Of a stretch of DNA of 64,000 bases, positions 11,631 through 23,142 are shown one piece after another. Both the position numbers and the translations under genes were made by a program. The stretch covers positions 3,286,001-3,350,000 of the forward strand of contig NC_026502.1 in NCBI RefSeq assembly GCF_000182925.2. The letters are read 5' to 3'. The first letter of the stretch is position 1; the number at the start of each line of letters is the position of its first letter. The stretch comes from Neurospora crassa OR74A (lineage: Eukaryota > Ascomycota > Sordariomycetes > Sordariales > Sordariaceae). The notes under the pieces are model-generated. The model was not told the DNA's origin. It saw nothing but the letters and a program-made list of their open reading frames with translations, and searched no databases.

Positions 11631-13022
11631 TCAAAACTCAATCTCCTCCTCAACCTCATAAGCCTCGTCAACCACCACCCCATCAACCATCTCCTTCTTC
11701 GCCCCCATCTTGCAAATAGCCACCTTTTCCACCTTGACGCCCTCCATCCACGTATACTCCTCATACCTCTCCAGAATCTCTCTCGCGTCTATCGTCAGTC
11801 TTTCCCTTTTATTTCCCCCTCCTCTTCTATGACCGTGGTGACCGTGGTGACCATGGCCTCCCTTCTTTCCTCCTCTGTTGCCCACTGCTTGCTGCTGGTC
11901 CCGCCCCTTGACGTAAATCGTATTAACCACCGTAGCATGCAACAAAAGTGGTCTCCCGCCTTCCTCCATCATCAACCCCCTCTGCACGAACTCGGCTTTA
12001 ACCTCCTCGCAAAAGCGCTGGAGGTGGCCAAGTGGGTCAACGGGCGGGGCGTAGAGTACCGCTGCTTTGGAAGGCGATTGCATCGAGTGAAGACCCCTTA
12101 ACGTGATCTTCGGATGTTCCTCCTCCTTCATCTCCATTTCAGACAGAGATCGAGGTTGGACGTCCCTAACAGCCGTCCCCATCCCAGCCTCCAGCCCCTC
12201 GTCTGAAACTTCTGCCGTCCCAATAGCAATAGGTGCACCACCACCATTACCGTTTTCAACATCCCGCGGCACCGGCACCGCCGTCGCTTGCGTCTGTGAC
12301 TCCCTCAGTACCCCTTGCCAAATCTCTTTCAACTTCAAGCTCTTCAGCAAAGCTTTGGCCTCCTCCAACTTCCTCAAGCCACTCAAACTTTCATTTTTTC
12401 CACTTGCTTCCGGCTGTTCCTCACCACTGCCACTGCCACTCCTACTTCTGCTCCTGTCTCTACCCCGGGAATCTTCTTGCGGCCCGTTTCTTCGCCCCTT
12501 TCCATTAGCCCCAATCCCGCTGCCAGCTCCTCCTCCTCCTTCTTCTTCTTCCTGCCCCTGCCTCTGTCTAGCCGGTTTCCCAACCTTGGGCTCCATAAAA
12601 CTCATAACCCCTAACGTCAAATGCACAGTTCCCACAGGCCTGATGGCTTGCTCGGGCACCGGCAGCGCTCCGTATGCGCTGGAAGGGTTGGGCGCCGTCA
12701 CTTCCTCCCTGAAGGCGGCTAGGCTGCGTGTGAGGTGAGGCCGGGAGGCCGTGGTGACGAGGGGGATGCAGAGGAAGTGGGTTGGGGGTGGTTTCGGCGG
12801 CATTTTGTTGGGTTTCTTGTTTTGGTTATTTTCAGTGTTGTTGTTGTTGTTGTTGTTGCCTTTTCGTCCACCTTTGCCTTTGGACTTGGCTGTATCCTCG
12901 CCCGCAGGCTGTTGCTGTTGCTCCTGCTCCTGAGGTGGTGCTAGTTCTGATGGTGGTGATGACGATAATAATGTAGACGCGGCTGGGACTGCTGGTTGTG
13001 GCTGTCTCTTTGACTCTTCCAT
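11631..13022 (-). CDS. AKAP7/ASCC1-like 2H phosphoesterase domain protein
   Basis: Single-exon gene of 463 residues from ATG at 13022. The fold is the 2H phosphoesterase (2'-5' RNA ligase-like) type seen in AKAP7 and ASCC1. A start segment THFLCIPLV lies at 81-89. The first catalytic HxT motif is HLT at 134-136 in TVHLTLGVM. The second is HAT at 362-364 in PLLLHATVVNTIYV. Family members act on RNA or nucleotide phosphodiesters; the substrate here is unknown. The N-terminal 75 residues are low-complexity (poly-Gln, and poly-Asn encoded by a GTT/AAC repeat). About 100 residues of acidic, Gly-rich and RS-rich sequence sit between the two motifs, with a His/Gly-rich loop after the second. Both motifs are intact, so activity is plausible. 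Confidence 0.85.
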   Translation of the reverse strand: MEESKRQPQPAVPAASTLLSSSPPSELAPPQEQEQQQQPAGEDTAKSKGKGGRKGNNNNNNNTENNQNKKPNKMPPKPPPTHFLCIPLVTTASRPHLTRSLAAFREEVTAPNPSSAYGALPVPEQAIRPVGTVHLTLGVMSFMEPKVGKPARQRQGQEEEEGGGGAGSGIGANGKGRRNGPQEDSRGRDRSRSRSGSGSGEEQPEASGKNESLSGLRKLEEAKALLKSLKLKEIWQGVLRESQTQATAVPVPRDVENGNGGGAPIAIGTAEVSDEGLEAGMGTAVRDVQPRSLSEMEMKEEEHPKITLRGLHSMQSPSKAAVLYAPPVDPLGHLQRFCEEVKAEFVQRGLMMEEGGRPLLLHATVVNTIYVKGRDQQQAVGNRGGKKGGHGHHGHHGHRRGGGNKRERLTIDAREILERYEEYTWMEGVKVEKVAICKMGAKKEMVDGVVVDEAYEVEEEIEF

Positions 13023-14119
13023 TCTGGTAATGGGTGATTGGTGGACAACCTGGGCTATCTCCTGGTTGGAACAGTGATCGGGTATGGTAAAAGTCCAGGG
13101 CTCGGTATGGCTAAAAAAGTAAATCAGGAAGCGAGTTGGAAGAGTTAATGATCGGTTTTGTTTGAGTGTCCATCAATATCCGGTCGTGGATGTGGACGTT
13201 AGATTGGTCGGCGAACTGGTGTAGATCTGGGTTCGGTGTTCGATGAAGTTGATTTCATTGCCGGCCGGTGGACAATCAGTCGGAGCTCCGTCAGTCTTGT
13301 CGCTGGTGGCGTTTCTTCCATGTCGAGAATAAACGGAGCTGAGGCCCGTGCGTTTTCGAGCCAACCATTTTTACCGGAAGTCTCCGAGCCATAAGTAATG
13401 TCTAAGACCTTGCCTTTCTCCCTTATCACAAGAACGAACTCTTAAACAGTTAGCCCAACCACTACCCCTGACGGACAGGACAACTTGAGGATGTTACATG
13501 ATTTGTACTATCTGTATGAACCGGATCCGATACCCGGGAAAGCGCTACTAACAAAGGCTACTCTTGTCTTTAAGAACCGTGACTACCTCCCTGATCCACC
13601 AAGCGACAAACAACGTATTGAACATCCCGATATTCTACCAAGCAAAAGGGTCCGAAACAGAGACCATGCTAGAATATCTCTCCCGCCTATACCTCGGGAT
13701 GGTGAGCCTGCTATTTCTCAAAGCCTTCGCGTAAACATCCCACAATGCCCTTTTCAGCGCCCCCATGAGCCAGAGCCGTGCGTCTGATTCGCAGAACGCC
13801 GTCGGTGCGCAATGCCCACGTGTAGTGATCATGGCTCCCATAGCTCCAAGCCCTGCGGAATGGCTAGATCTAAATGGCCCCTGAATTCTATTCCGATTCG
13901 CGTCTTCTAGACTGCTGTACCTTTTGTTTTCCTCCCGCGCCCTGACATCTCGACCTACTCGCCCGGAGGAGTGCCATACTGTCGTGTCGCCGAAGCTGTT
14001 CCAACGTAGGCAGGCAGGCAGGCAGGCAGGCAGGCATGCTTGCCTTCGTCGCCCAAGAAAAGCGCCAGATATGAGCACGGCAAACCAGAGGGAAGTGTTG
14101 TGAATCATCCGGAATCCCA
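13023..14119. other. Intergenic region between the phosphoesterase gene and hpt-1
   Basis: Promoter of the phosphoesterase gene and 3' end of hpt-1. It holds an AGGC tetranucleotide repeat at 14008-14036. Two overlapping open frames on opposite strands (about 13,485-13,787 and 13,635-14,120) have no recognisable content and are not called. Confidence 0.5.
14008..14036. repeat. AGGC tetranucleotide repeat
   Basis: About seven tandem copies of AGGC just downstream of the hpt-1 stop codon. Confidence 0.9.
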
Positions 14120-14676
14120 CTATTCGTCATCTGGCTGGAAGAAGCCGTGTGTTTCGTTCAACATCATGTCCGCCAGCACGTTTTTGTCGTTCCTGGCTGT
14201 CTTGAGAGCAGCCTGAATCTTCTCCAGGCAAACTTGTTCGTTGGGCTCCGCAGCTCCATCGACAGTGAGCTTGTGACCGTATTGTTGGATGATTTGGCAC
14301 GAATCCCTGATCTTGTTGAAACCGAGGGTGGCTGAAGAACCCTTCAAGAAATGGCCCAGACTCGACAGCGTCTCGAGCCTCTTGCCGTTGTCGAGCTTCT
14401 CATTGTTCCTGATCAACCAACCCTCGTATTAGCTCCGGGGGTCCTCGAGAAGCATCAAGTCAAGCTCGCACAGCATGAAAGCGCCGAAAGAGGACAGTGC
14501 GGCCCTGATCCGGCCCAGAGCACTTACAAAACCTCCTCAATCTTGACAAAGGTCTCCTCAGCTTGGTCAAAGAAGTTGGTGACCAAGGACTTGCTGAACT
14601 CGCGCTTGTCGTCATCGTCCATCTCTAGGATCTGTTCAAAGATCCCATTGTCGACGTGCTCTCCGAAATCCGGCAT
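14120..14676 (-). CDS. hpt-1: Histidine phosphotransfer (HPt) protein, YPD1 homologue
   Basis: The single HPt intermediate that passes phosphate from hybrid histidine kinases to response regulators of the SSK1 and SKN7 types, upstream of the HOG-type MAP kinase cascade. Exon 1 is 14528-14676 and exon 2 is 14120-14408. The intron has a GTAAGT donor and a GATCAG acceptor. Joining gives 145 residues. The phosphorylated His is residue 69 in LGHFLKGSSATLG, the diagnostic HPt motif, preceded by the conserved EQILEMDDDD and FFDQAEETF helices. The start is uncertain. The frame stays open upstream to a good acceptor (CTAAC branch, then CACAG ending at 14692), so exon 1 may begin at 14691 and the true ATG may lie in an earlier exon. 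The internal ATG at 14676 is the minimal choice. Confidence 0.9.
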
Positions 14677-17039
14677 TATGTCTTGATCTTCCTGTGTATT
14701 TGCGCTCGTGGTTAGTTGCCGATCGGAAAGAGGAGTAGACCCAAAGCTGCACCATGTCGACGAACCCTATCGTCATCGTAATGTGAATGCATGGTGGGCT
14801 GCGGAAACCGAATGCAATGCAAAGCGCGTTGACGTAATGGAACCAGAGAAAAAAAAAAGTTTAGGAGAGGAGTTCAACCCGGACAAGACCGGATAAGGGG
14901 GGAGGGGAGGGGGGAATGGGGGGAAAGGGAGGGCCTTATTTTCTTCTTCCTTCTCACCCCGAGCTGAAAAGTGCTCGCGACTCGTGTGTGAACACACCAA
15001 GGTGGAAATTGTGCATGTGTGTAATGTAATGCCTGGGGACTGTATGTGGCACGAACCTTGTGAAGAGGGGACCCGGGCGTCTGCTGATCTGGAACGGGGA
15101 GGGATCGGGGGCGCGGGGAAGATGCAGAATACAGAAATGCAGATGGAGAAGAGGCTCGAAGAGGGAAGGCTTACACGACGGGGTCGAGGTCAGTTTCGAG
15201 GTACAATGGAAACTGAAGAGACAGCACGGTGACGAAGATGATGGGAGTGCGGATGTTTTGTCGAAAACGGGCGGCGTCACACAGGAGAAACTTACATGTA
15301 CAGGCCGTCAAAGGGACGGCGAGCGGGCTGGACAAGAGGCGGGCGGCGTCTGACGGACGGACTAGCGACAGCAGATTGCGAGAGGAGACGGCGTTGACAG
15401 GGGTGAGATTTTCGAGATTCTTATTTGCGCGCGTCACCGGAGACAGCGAGGAGGTGCGGAGTGAGGGTGGGGCCCAGCTTCTTAGTATAACGGCGACAAG
15501 CACACTGAGGTGGAAGAAGGGTTCAGAGCAGATGCTGGAAAAGGCAGCACCAGAAAAAAATAAGAGGGTCACTTTTGTAATGGAGGCGACGAGAACCCGT
15601 TCAGCGGCTAGGTCCTGGGCGACGATCCCACCGGAACGCAGACCAATGGGCAACAACGGGCAGGGCAACGAGGGCAACGGCGGGGGGTACACTTGGGAGG
15701 GGCTTTGGCTTTGTCGTCGGACAACAACGGGCAGTTAGTTGGAGGTTGATGAGGCAACACAGCCTTGACGTTTTTGGGTTGAATATGTCAAAATGTTTCG
15801 AGGGACGTGGTCGATGTTGATGTTGATGTTGATGTTGGATTGAATTGTTGGTGGTGTGCAGGTTGGGAAAGGTCAGAGGCAGAGAGAAAGTGTGCTCAAT
15901 GACGAACGAGGTGACGGGAAGTGCTTGGTCTTGAGGGTTCAATGTGACGTTAGGTTGAACGGCATGGAGGAACTCGCACAGGAACCTGAAAAGGGCACGG
16001 GCAGTCAACAGCTGAGGTGCTGAGGTTGGGACAGAAGAGACGGAGATGGACTTGATACTATTAGCTGCCTGACGTGGGAGATGGGCAGCATGCCCGGACA
16101 ACCTCAACGAGAAGAAGATGAAGAAAAAGCGAAAAAGGGTCCTCCTTCCCAGGGCAGCAAGACCCTCCTCCCGTCATGCCTCGAGGTTCTAACTGCAAAA
16201 TGTTTAGCTTTACCCCTCGCATGGTCGCGTGGTGGGTTTGGCCCAGAGGTTCCAGGTTCCGTGTGGAATTCTGGCGCCGGTGGGGTGGAGCGCCTAGTCG
16301 GGCTCCCTGGTACACTACGGACCACGCAGCCACGGTACCTCAAAGGTAACCAAAAGGCACAGATTGAATTGTGTACTTTTACGTATCAAAACCACTGCAG
16401 TGATACCACCTATATATCGCGTGCCTCAAGTATGATGACGCCCTATGCTATCGGGCTTTGTCAAACTTCCCAGCCGCTGGCGCCGAGCTGAACCACCTGA
16501 ACGATCTGACTCAACTGGCAAAACGATGATCAAGGACTGCGAGGTTGTCACTAAGTCTCTGAGGCATCGGAATTGGTGGTTCATTGGCGATTAAAAAAAG
16601 GAAAACGATGAAAGATCCAGAATGGAGGGACCCCGAAATGATACGTCAGTTCCTGGTAGCCTTTCCTGCAGTGGCAGAAGCGGGGGAAGTGGAAGGACGC
16701 AAAGGAACAATGAAAAGAGCAGGTTGCTTCCACATCGTTACCCCAATTTCAATGTTAGTGATTTCTGGTACATTGCACGTATTTCACTAACTGGCTTGGG
16801 CCAATCTCGACGCCAAGTACCTGTAGTATGTACACACACAGCTCGTGTGAGCTGCCGCTTACACAGAAGGGTGGCAGGTACTGTACCTCAGTCCTCAGCT
16901 ACTTCCAAGCTCCAAAAATGGTTGCCACAAATGTCTTAGGCCCTGATCGGCTCAAACTGTTCATGGAACAGTATGGAGGATTTAGTTACATCCTCTCCCT
17001 CTCGTGCCAAGTAATATGGGTGGATTAATGCGACCGTAC
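14677..17039. other. hpt-1 leader and promoter, then intergenic DNA
   Basis: On the minus strand this looks like a long spliced leader. There is an acceptor at 14692-14693, donor-like GTAAG words near 15177 and 15296, and CA/TC-rich sequence with a GATGTT repeat (15813-15837), typical of Neurospora 5' untranslated DNA. The open frames here carry no recognisable protein. GC content is normal up to about 17,030 and then falls quickly. Confidence 0.45.
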
Positions 17040-17497
17040 CGATTTAGCGTTGCATTAGTGTAGCGATAGCCAAACCTAACCGTTTATAGTGTAGTTGGCC
17101 AAGGCCTGCTCACCGCCTTGTAGTGTCGCCTGAAAAACAAGGTTAGACCCCGCACTAATCCAATTTCCGGTATAATTCCGACTTACACGTAAAACACCAG
17201 CCAAAATACGTCCTATATCGAAAAGATAAACCCCTAAAATAAATATATAACTCTATTAAATAGTTTAAGCGGTTTACCGTTATCGTATTTACTAAATAGT
17301 AAAGGCGATGAGTAATAGAGTAGTTTTTGTAATATACTTTTGTAGCTACTTAATAATATTCTTAAACTGTTTAGTAATAACGATTAACTACTAGACTTCC
17401 CTACCCTCGACTTTAACGATAGTCAACTTATATACCCGGCCGACTATAGTTAAATTAATAATACCTAACCTTCCCAATTGTATTTACTCGATAATAA

Positions 17498-17501
17498 TTA
17501 G
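17498..17501. repeat. Left copy of target-site duplication (TTAG)
   Basis: TTAG immediately outside the left LTR; the same four bases lie immediately outside the right LTR. The copy could be read as ATTAG on the left if the LTR end is set one base in on the right. Confidence 0.65.
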
Positions 17502-18188
17502 TGATTTGGGGTGGCATACGAGAACATATGCGTTGATTTTCTGCGGTGATTTTTCTTTTTTTTCGAATTTTTAATAAGAATACTGGATCAGAAGACGCAC
17601 TTTCTAGATTGAACAGATCTGAACAGTTAGCATAGACGAAAGATAAAGAATAAAGGGCTAACCTAATAAGATAATGGACTGGAAGAGGTAGAAAAATAAG
17701 GATGATAAAAGGAAAGAAAAGGAAGGGGAAGACATCGAACTTTAGAAGACAAGATAACAAATCATTACAATATTCAATTCATCGCTATACTAAATAATCA
17801 GTCTTTTAATTTTAATTCTTAGTAGAAAAAGAATAATTTACTTTTAATAATCTCTAATCATCTACCTCTATTTACCTATTATATTAAATAATCATTTATC
17901 CCTCTCGAGGGAATATCCACTTATTTCTCTATCTACCTCTAGGAAGAGGATGCCAAAAAATCTAATAACTATCCTTACTTTCCACCGAAAACTAAACATT
18001 AAACTATATAATAAGATACATAATATTAATAAACCGTATCTAGCTTAATACCTCCTATTTCAACCTTCCGAAAAAGGTTTAAAAATTATTTACTACCTAA
18101 CTCTACCTAATTAAACATCCAAGAACTATAATCCTTATAATAATTATAGTAGTATTAGTATTATTATTATAATCTTCTTACTATTTTA
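17502..18188 (+). repeat. 5' long terminal repeat (687 bp)
   Basis: Aligns end to end without any indel to 31525-32211. A shared landmark, CCTCTCGAGG, is at offset 399 in both. The outer (left) end keeps C and G residues lost in the partner; the inner (right) end is heavily converted to A and T. Confidence 0.9.
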
Positions 18189-20139
18189 AATTAATAATAA
18201 GGACGAAATAAGTGCTAAACCCTGTACTAAACTGGCTAAAACAAATATAGGAACTTTGTAATTTCCTACCCTCATTGAGGTTTGCCCGATAATTATTAGC
18301 GAGGCCTAATTAATCGTTATAGAAAAAGTTTAAATAGCCTTATTTTAAAAAAGTATAAAGATCCTTAGTACCAGATATTCGCTATAGTCTAGGGCCCTCG
18401 ATAATATCCAATATACAACTATATTAATAGCCGTACTAAGATCGCTGATAATATAATTAATTAGTAGTTATCCGACTACTATTCGAATATAATATTAGAG
18501 TACGGATAATAAAATAAATAACTAATAAGAAAGATATACGAACGAATATCCGAACAACGATAATTGAACGTAAATAAGTATAAACGAAAGATAAATTACT
18601 AAATAGTAATAGCTCAATTATATAACCTAATAAATAAATAAATATCCAATTAATAGTATCTAAATAAAAGTAAAAATAGAATAGACGATTAATAGGCTAC
18701 TTAAGCAGTAATTTAATTAAAAAACTATCTAAGAATAATAAGTAATAAAAGAATCCGCCGATAAACTAAAGTAAATATCGACTTTAGGCCTTTAGGAACT
18801 AATATCCTTAAATTTATAATATATAGCCTTTACCTAAGTGTAAAAAGATTAGATAATACCTAAACCCTTTTTCTTCAAAAACTTATAATTAATCCCTAAA
18901 AGGAAGGGTATTAATTATTACCTCCAAACTCTTCCTTTATATAATATACTAGTAATAACTATAAATAGACTTTAAGGATCGTAATTATTACCATTATTAT
19001 ATTTCAAGAACTAAAAGGAGGTAATTAATTACTATAAATCCTTATCAGAGGGGCTTTAATAATAATATTATCGGTATAAATAGGAACTACCGCTCTCAAA
19101 TACCAATAATAAAGGTAGAAAGGAAAAAAAGATAGAAAATAAAAACTAAAGAAGTTCCTTTTGCCTAAGAAAAAAAAGAGGAAAGGAATATTGAAAGAAT
19201 AAGAAGAGAAGAAAACCGGATAGCGATTTCTAATTAGAGAGGGTACAATAATACCTAACCAATAAAAAAATAATTAAAAGGAAACTGGAAACCTTTAAAT
19301 CCGAAAGAAAAGGAGGATAAAAAACAGATTAAATAATATACAAGTAGAATAAACAATACCAACAAGATCCAAAACAATAGAAATATCTTTACAATCTTAA
19401 TTTCGCAAACTAATTAGAAAATATTAGATTAACCTCCTATATTAGTACTAGAACTATTCTTATTATCCTTTCTAAATCCTACTTTTCCTTCTTCTACCCC
19501 TATATTAGAAACTACCTTTTTCCCGTTTCTATAATCTAATTAATCTCCAACCCCTTTACTAATTCTATCGAAACTCCTATTACTAATCTTTTTTAAGAAC
19601 CCCTTTATAAACCTAAATAAGAATAACCGCTATTAAATCCCTAACTACTACCGTAATAGCGAATACAACTAACCTACTATAAAAAACTTACTAATACATT
19701 TACCTAGCCCTATTTATACCCTATATTCGCATACCTTATCTACCTCTTCGCCTAATCTTTAAACCTAGCCTCCGCCTTCTTATATTATTCTTTTACAACC
19801 TATCTAATTACCTTTAAGACTTTATCGTACTAAATTAGAGACTAATTATTCCTAAGGCCTTAAACCTAAATAATATCCTCCAACCTACCAAAATCCTCGT
19901 CCTATTACCCCTACTTCTACCCCTTCTAATTATTATAAATATCCTTCTTCAAAACTATTAGGACCAAATATTATAATACCTAAATAGTCCGATTAATTAT
20001 AGGAACCTAAATATAAAATATAATAAATATTAAATAATAACCCTTTAAGTAACAACCCACTTAAAGGTCTATCTAATATATACCTAGTATAAATATTAAT
20101 AGGCAAGACTCTTATAGCTTCCTTTATAAAAGACTATAC

Positions 20140-23042
20140 GCCTAAAATTAAATTTAAAAGGAAGAACATTACTATATACTTAGAGGAATTCGATAATAAG
20201 GTTCAAAGTTATTACCTCTCTAATAAAGCTAAATTAAATACCTAATACTAATAATATACCCTAAACGCTCGAAAGATTTATAGAAAAATAACAAAGGACG
20301 CTACTACTAAGGGTACTTAAATATAGAAAGAATTCTATCGTCGTCTTAAGTAAGAATTCTTAGCGCTGGACCCTAATTAAACGGATAGTAAAGTTACTAT
20401 ACTAAAAGTCTTCTATAGTAAATTAATTCCTTATAATAGAAAAAAGATTATTAAGGCCGTACTTAAACATTCGGTACTTCTAACGAAGTAACTAAAGAAA
20501 AAGAAGGATTTTATTTAATCTATAGCTATACGCAACTTCTATAAGAAGTTTACTAAGAAAACTAGAAGAATAATTATAATAATTATAGGCCTAAAAGAAA
20601 AAATCTACTAAATAACTTAATTATAGTTCTATACTAATATAATTAAGACTATTTATAAGTACTTCGACTTTGAAAATAGTATTAACCTTAGTAATAAGGA
20701 GGATAATTTATTAAACAATAATTTCAGCGGAACTTAAATTAAAAAGAAAACATTAGCAGTTACTAATAAAAAAAGCAACTTAATCAAATTAAATAGCAAT
20801 TCCAATTAGCCTTCTCGTAAGAAAACTCCTTTAATAGCCTAAATTACTACTTTAATACCTATTACGTCCTATTTAACCGAGAAATCGGATATTAAAAAAA
20901 TAACCGAAGAACTTAACCAAATAAGGATCCTACAATCCCAATTTAACGAAAAACTAGCAAAGAAATAGAAGGAGGAAGTTTAAATCAACTATTTATTAAT
21001 AACTAATTAGAATAACGCTACTAGTAATAGGGGCGGCTATATAAGCGGCTCCTCTATAAGAGATAGAAGCGGAAAAAAAGGTAATAGAGGAGGCAATTAG
21101 AACCGTAGAGACTCTTACTAAGTCCATTACTACTAATATAATAGTAATTACTATTAAAACTAATATTAAAAAATAGTAAATAATATCTAAAAGAGTAAAC
21201 TAACAATTTTCCGACCTTAGGATCCTACGTTAGACTTACAAATAACAATCGCTATTAAAACTAAGGAGGATTATAATAACTTTATTCCTAATAAGGCCTT
21301 AACCTTAACTACTAAAAATAGGAAGTTAAAACTTCTAACGCAATCCTAAATAGCCATCTATAAAACGTCTCCTAAATATAAAACTATCTTCGACTACTAG
21401 GAAAAGAATATTTAAGTACTAAAAAAGAAATACCATTTCGAACCCAAATTCTCCTTACTACCTAATAACGCCCATAGTAAATAGTAATAATAGAATAATA
21501 GTTCAAATACCTCTATAAACGTAATAAACACTAATTTATTAAAGTACTACTATATAACTAATAGATTAAATATTACCCAAAAAGTATACCGGAAATCTCC
21601 TACTAAGTATAAAATTATTATAATTTATTAAATACTAATAGAATACCCCTAGAACCTTAATAGCTATTTTATTAATTAATTACATATAATTAAGGAATAT
21701 CCAATCCTACTACTATTCTAAGGATAAATACCTTAAGGCTTAGGGAATATATTAGAAGAATTTAATATTATAATTATAAAACCGTTACTACTTCTAATTA
21801 ATAGTCTATTAACTACGCTTTTTAAGGATATACCGATATTAAATAGTAATATTATATCCGTTAAATAAGTACTTTCTTCCTTATACTATATAAAAGCCCC
21901 TATAAGTCCCTCCAATCAATTTAAATAATACGACCCTTCTATAATTTTTATAGAAATAACATATAATTAGGCCCGCCTTATTAAAAAGATATAATCTTTA
22001 AAACGTAAAATTAAAGGCACCTATTAAATACTAAATAGTATTATAATTAATTTAACGCTATTTATATAAAATACTAATATATAAGCATTTAATAAACAAA
22101 TTACAAGCCTTATAAGAGAAACTTCTTTTCCCAACCGTCTACTTAAATAACTATAGTAATTAAATACTATTAATAATAGTACTACTATATTTAAAAGTAA
22201 TTAGCCCCAACCCCCTTCCCTAGAAATTAACCAAACGCCTCTAGTAATACAACTAACGAAAATCCTTAAACCAATAATAAAAAATAAAATAATTAATCTA
22301 CTAACCTCCAATTCTAATAAAGAGAATATATCAACCAAACCTAACGCTTCGTCTACAAAACCTACTAGAATTATTAATACCAACGCCGTTACGAAAGAAG
22401 CTATCCAATAGGTTAAAGACTAATACCCTCTTATATTTAAAATTATCGACTACAACATTCCCTATCGAATTAGGGAACTATATTATATAGATCAACGATT
22501 TACAATAGTACTAATTACTCTCATCCAATATAAAGCTAGCCTTAATAAGGAGAATATTATTAGAATCTCCTACAAAGGTAGTATAATAATTAATTAGTCG
22601 GAAGAAGCGAATTAAATTATTCCTATAACTCAATATAAAATTAATAGCATATCTATTAAAGGAATCCTAAACGACGGGAACAATACCCCGGACTCTACCG
22701 CAACCTCCGTCTATTACTTAAATTAAAAATTAAACAATATAATTAAACTTATCCGCAAAAATATATTAAAATCCGCCTTTAAATATATAACGGAGATAAT
22801 TATTCTTATATAATTATACGCCTATCTATATAAACTCTCTTACCTATCGTATTTAGGAAATATAATAAGGATTTCTATTCTACCTACCTTATTTATCTCC
22901 TTATAGTAAAAAGGACTAAAAATTAGAACCCTCCTTAATACCGGTATAGAAGTAAATACAATTACTTATAATTTAACTAAGGAATATAATTTAGCTATTA
23001 CTAATATTAGAGTATTAAATATAGATAGTAATAGCGGTAAAC
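20140..23042 (+). pseudogene. gag and protease remnant of the Gypsy element
   Basis: A single plus-strand frame can be followed from about 20,150 to the gap at 23,043, interrupted by TAA/TAG. It gives a charged gag-like region (for example YLEEFDNKV near 20,180), then a Gly/Arg-rich segment with SGSSIRDRSG near 21,040-21,075. Near 22,925-22,985 it gives a protease-like active site, LLNTGIEVNTIT, corresponding to the usual L-D-S/T-G-A-E-V-N-x-I pattern. The catalytic Asp reads as Asn (RIP G-to-A). Coding-looking sequence also occurs in another frame between about 19,045 and 19,470, so gag may begin earlier. Confidence 0.65.
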
Positions 23043-23142
23043 NNNNNNNNNNNNNNNNNNNNNNNNNNNNNNNNNNNNNNNNNNNNNNNNNNNNNNNNNN
23101 NNNNNNNNNNNNNNNNNNNNNNNNNNNNNNNNNNNNNNNNNN
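23043..23142. other. Assembly gap (100 N)
   Basis: Exactly 100 N within the retrotransposon, a conventional placeholder for a gap of unknown length. It lies between the protease and RT remnants. Confidence 0.99.

Noticed and set aside
12103-12738. 211-codon plus-strand open frame
   Set aside because: Antisense shadow of the 2H-phosphoesterase gene, whose two HxT motifs identify the true strand.
14008-14036. CRISPR-like or other spaced repeat arrays
   Set aside because: All repeats seen are simple tandem repeats without spacers, and the genome is eukaryotic.
15601-16107. 168-codon minus-strand open frame upstream of hpt-1
   Set aside because: Low-complexity CA/TC-rich sequence typical of a leader; starts without ATG context and shows no conserved content.
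18189-18210. Primer-binding site next to the 5' LTR
   Set aside because: The sequence after the LTR is too altered by RIP to match a specific tRNA 3' end.
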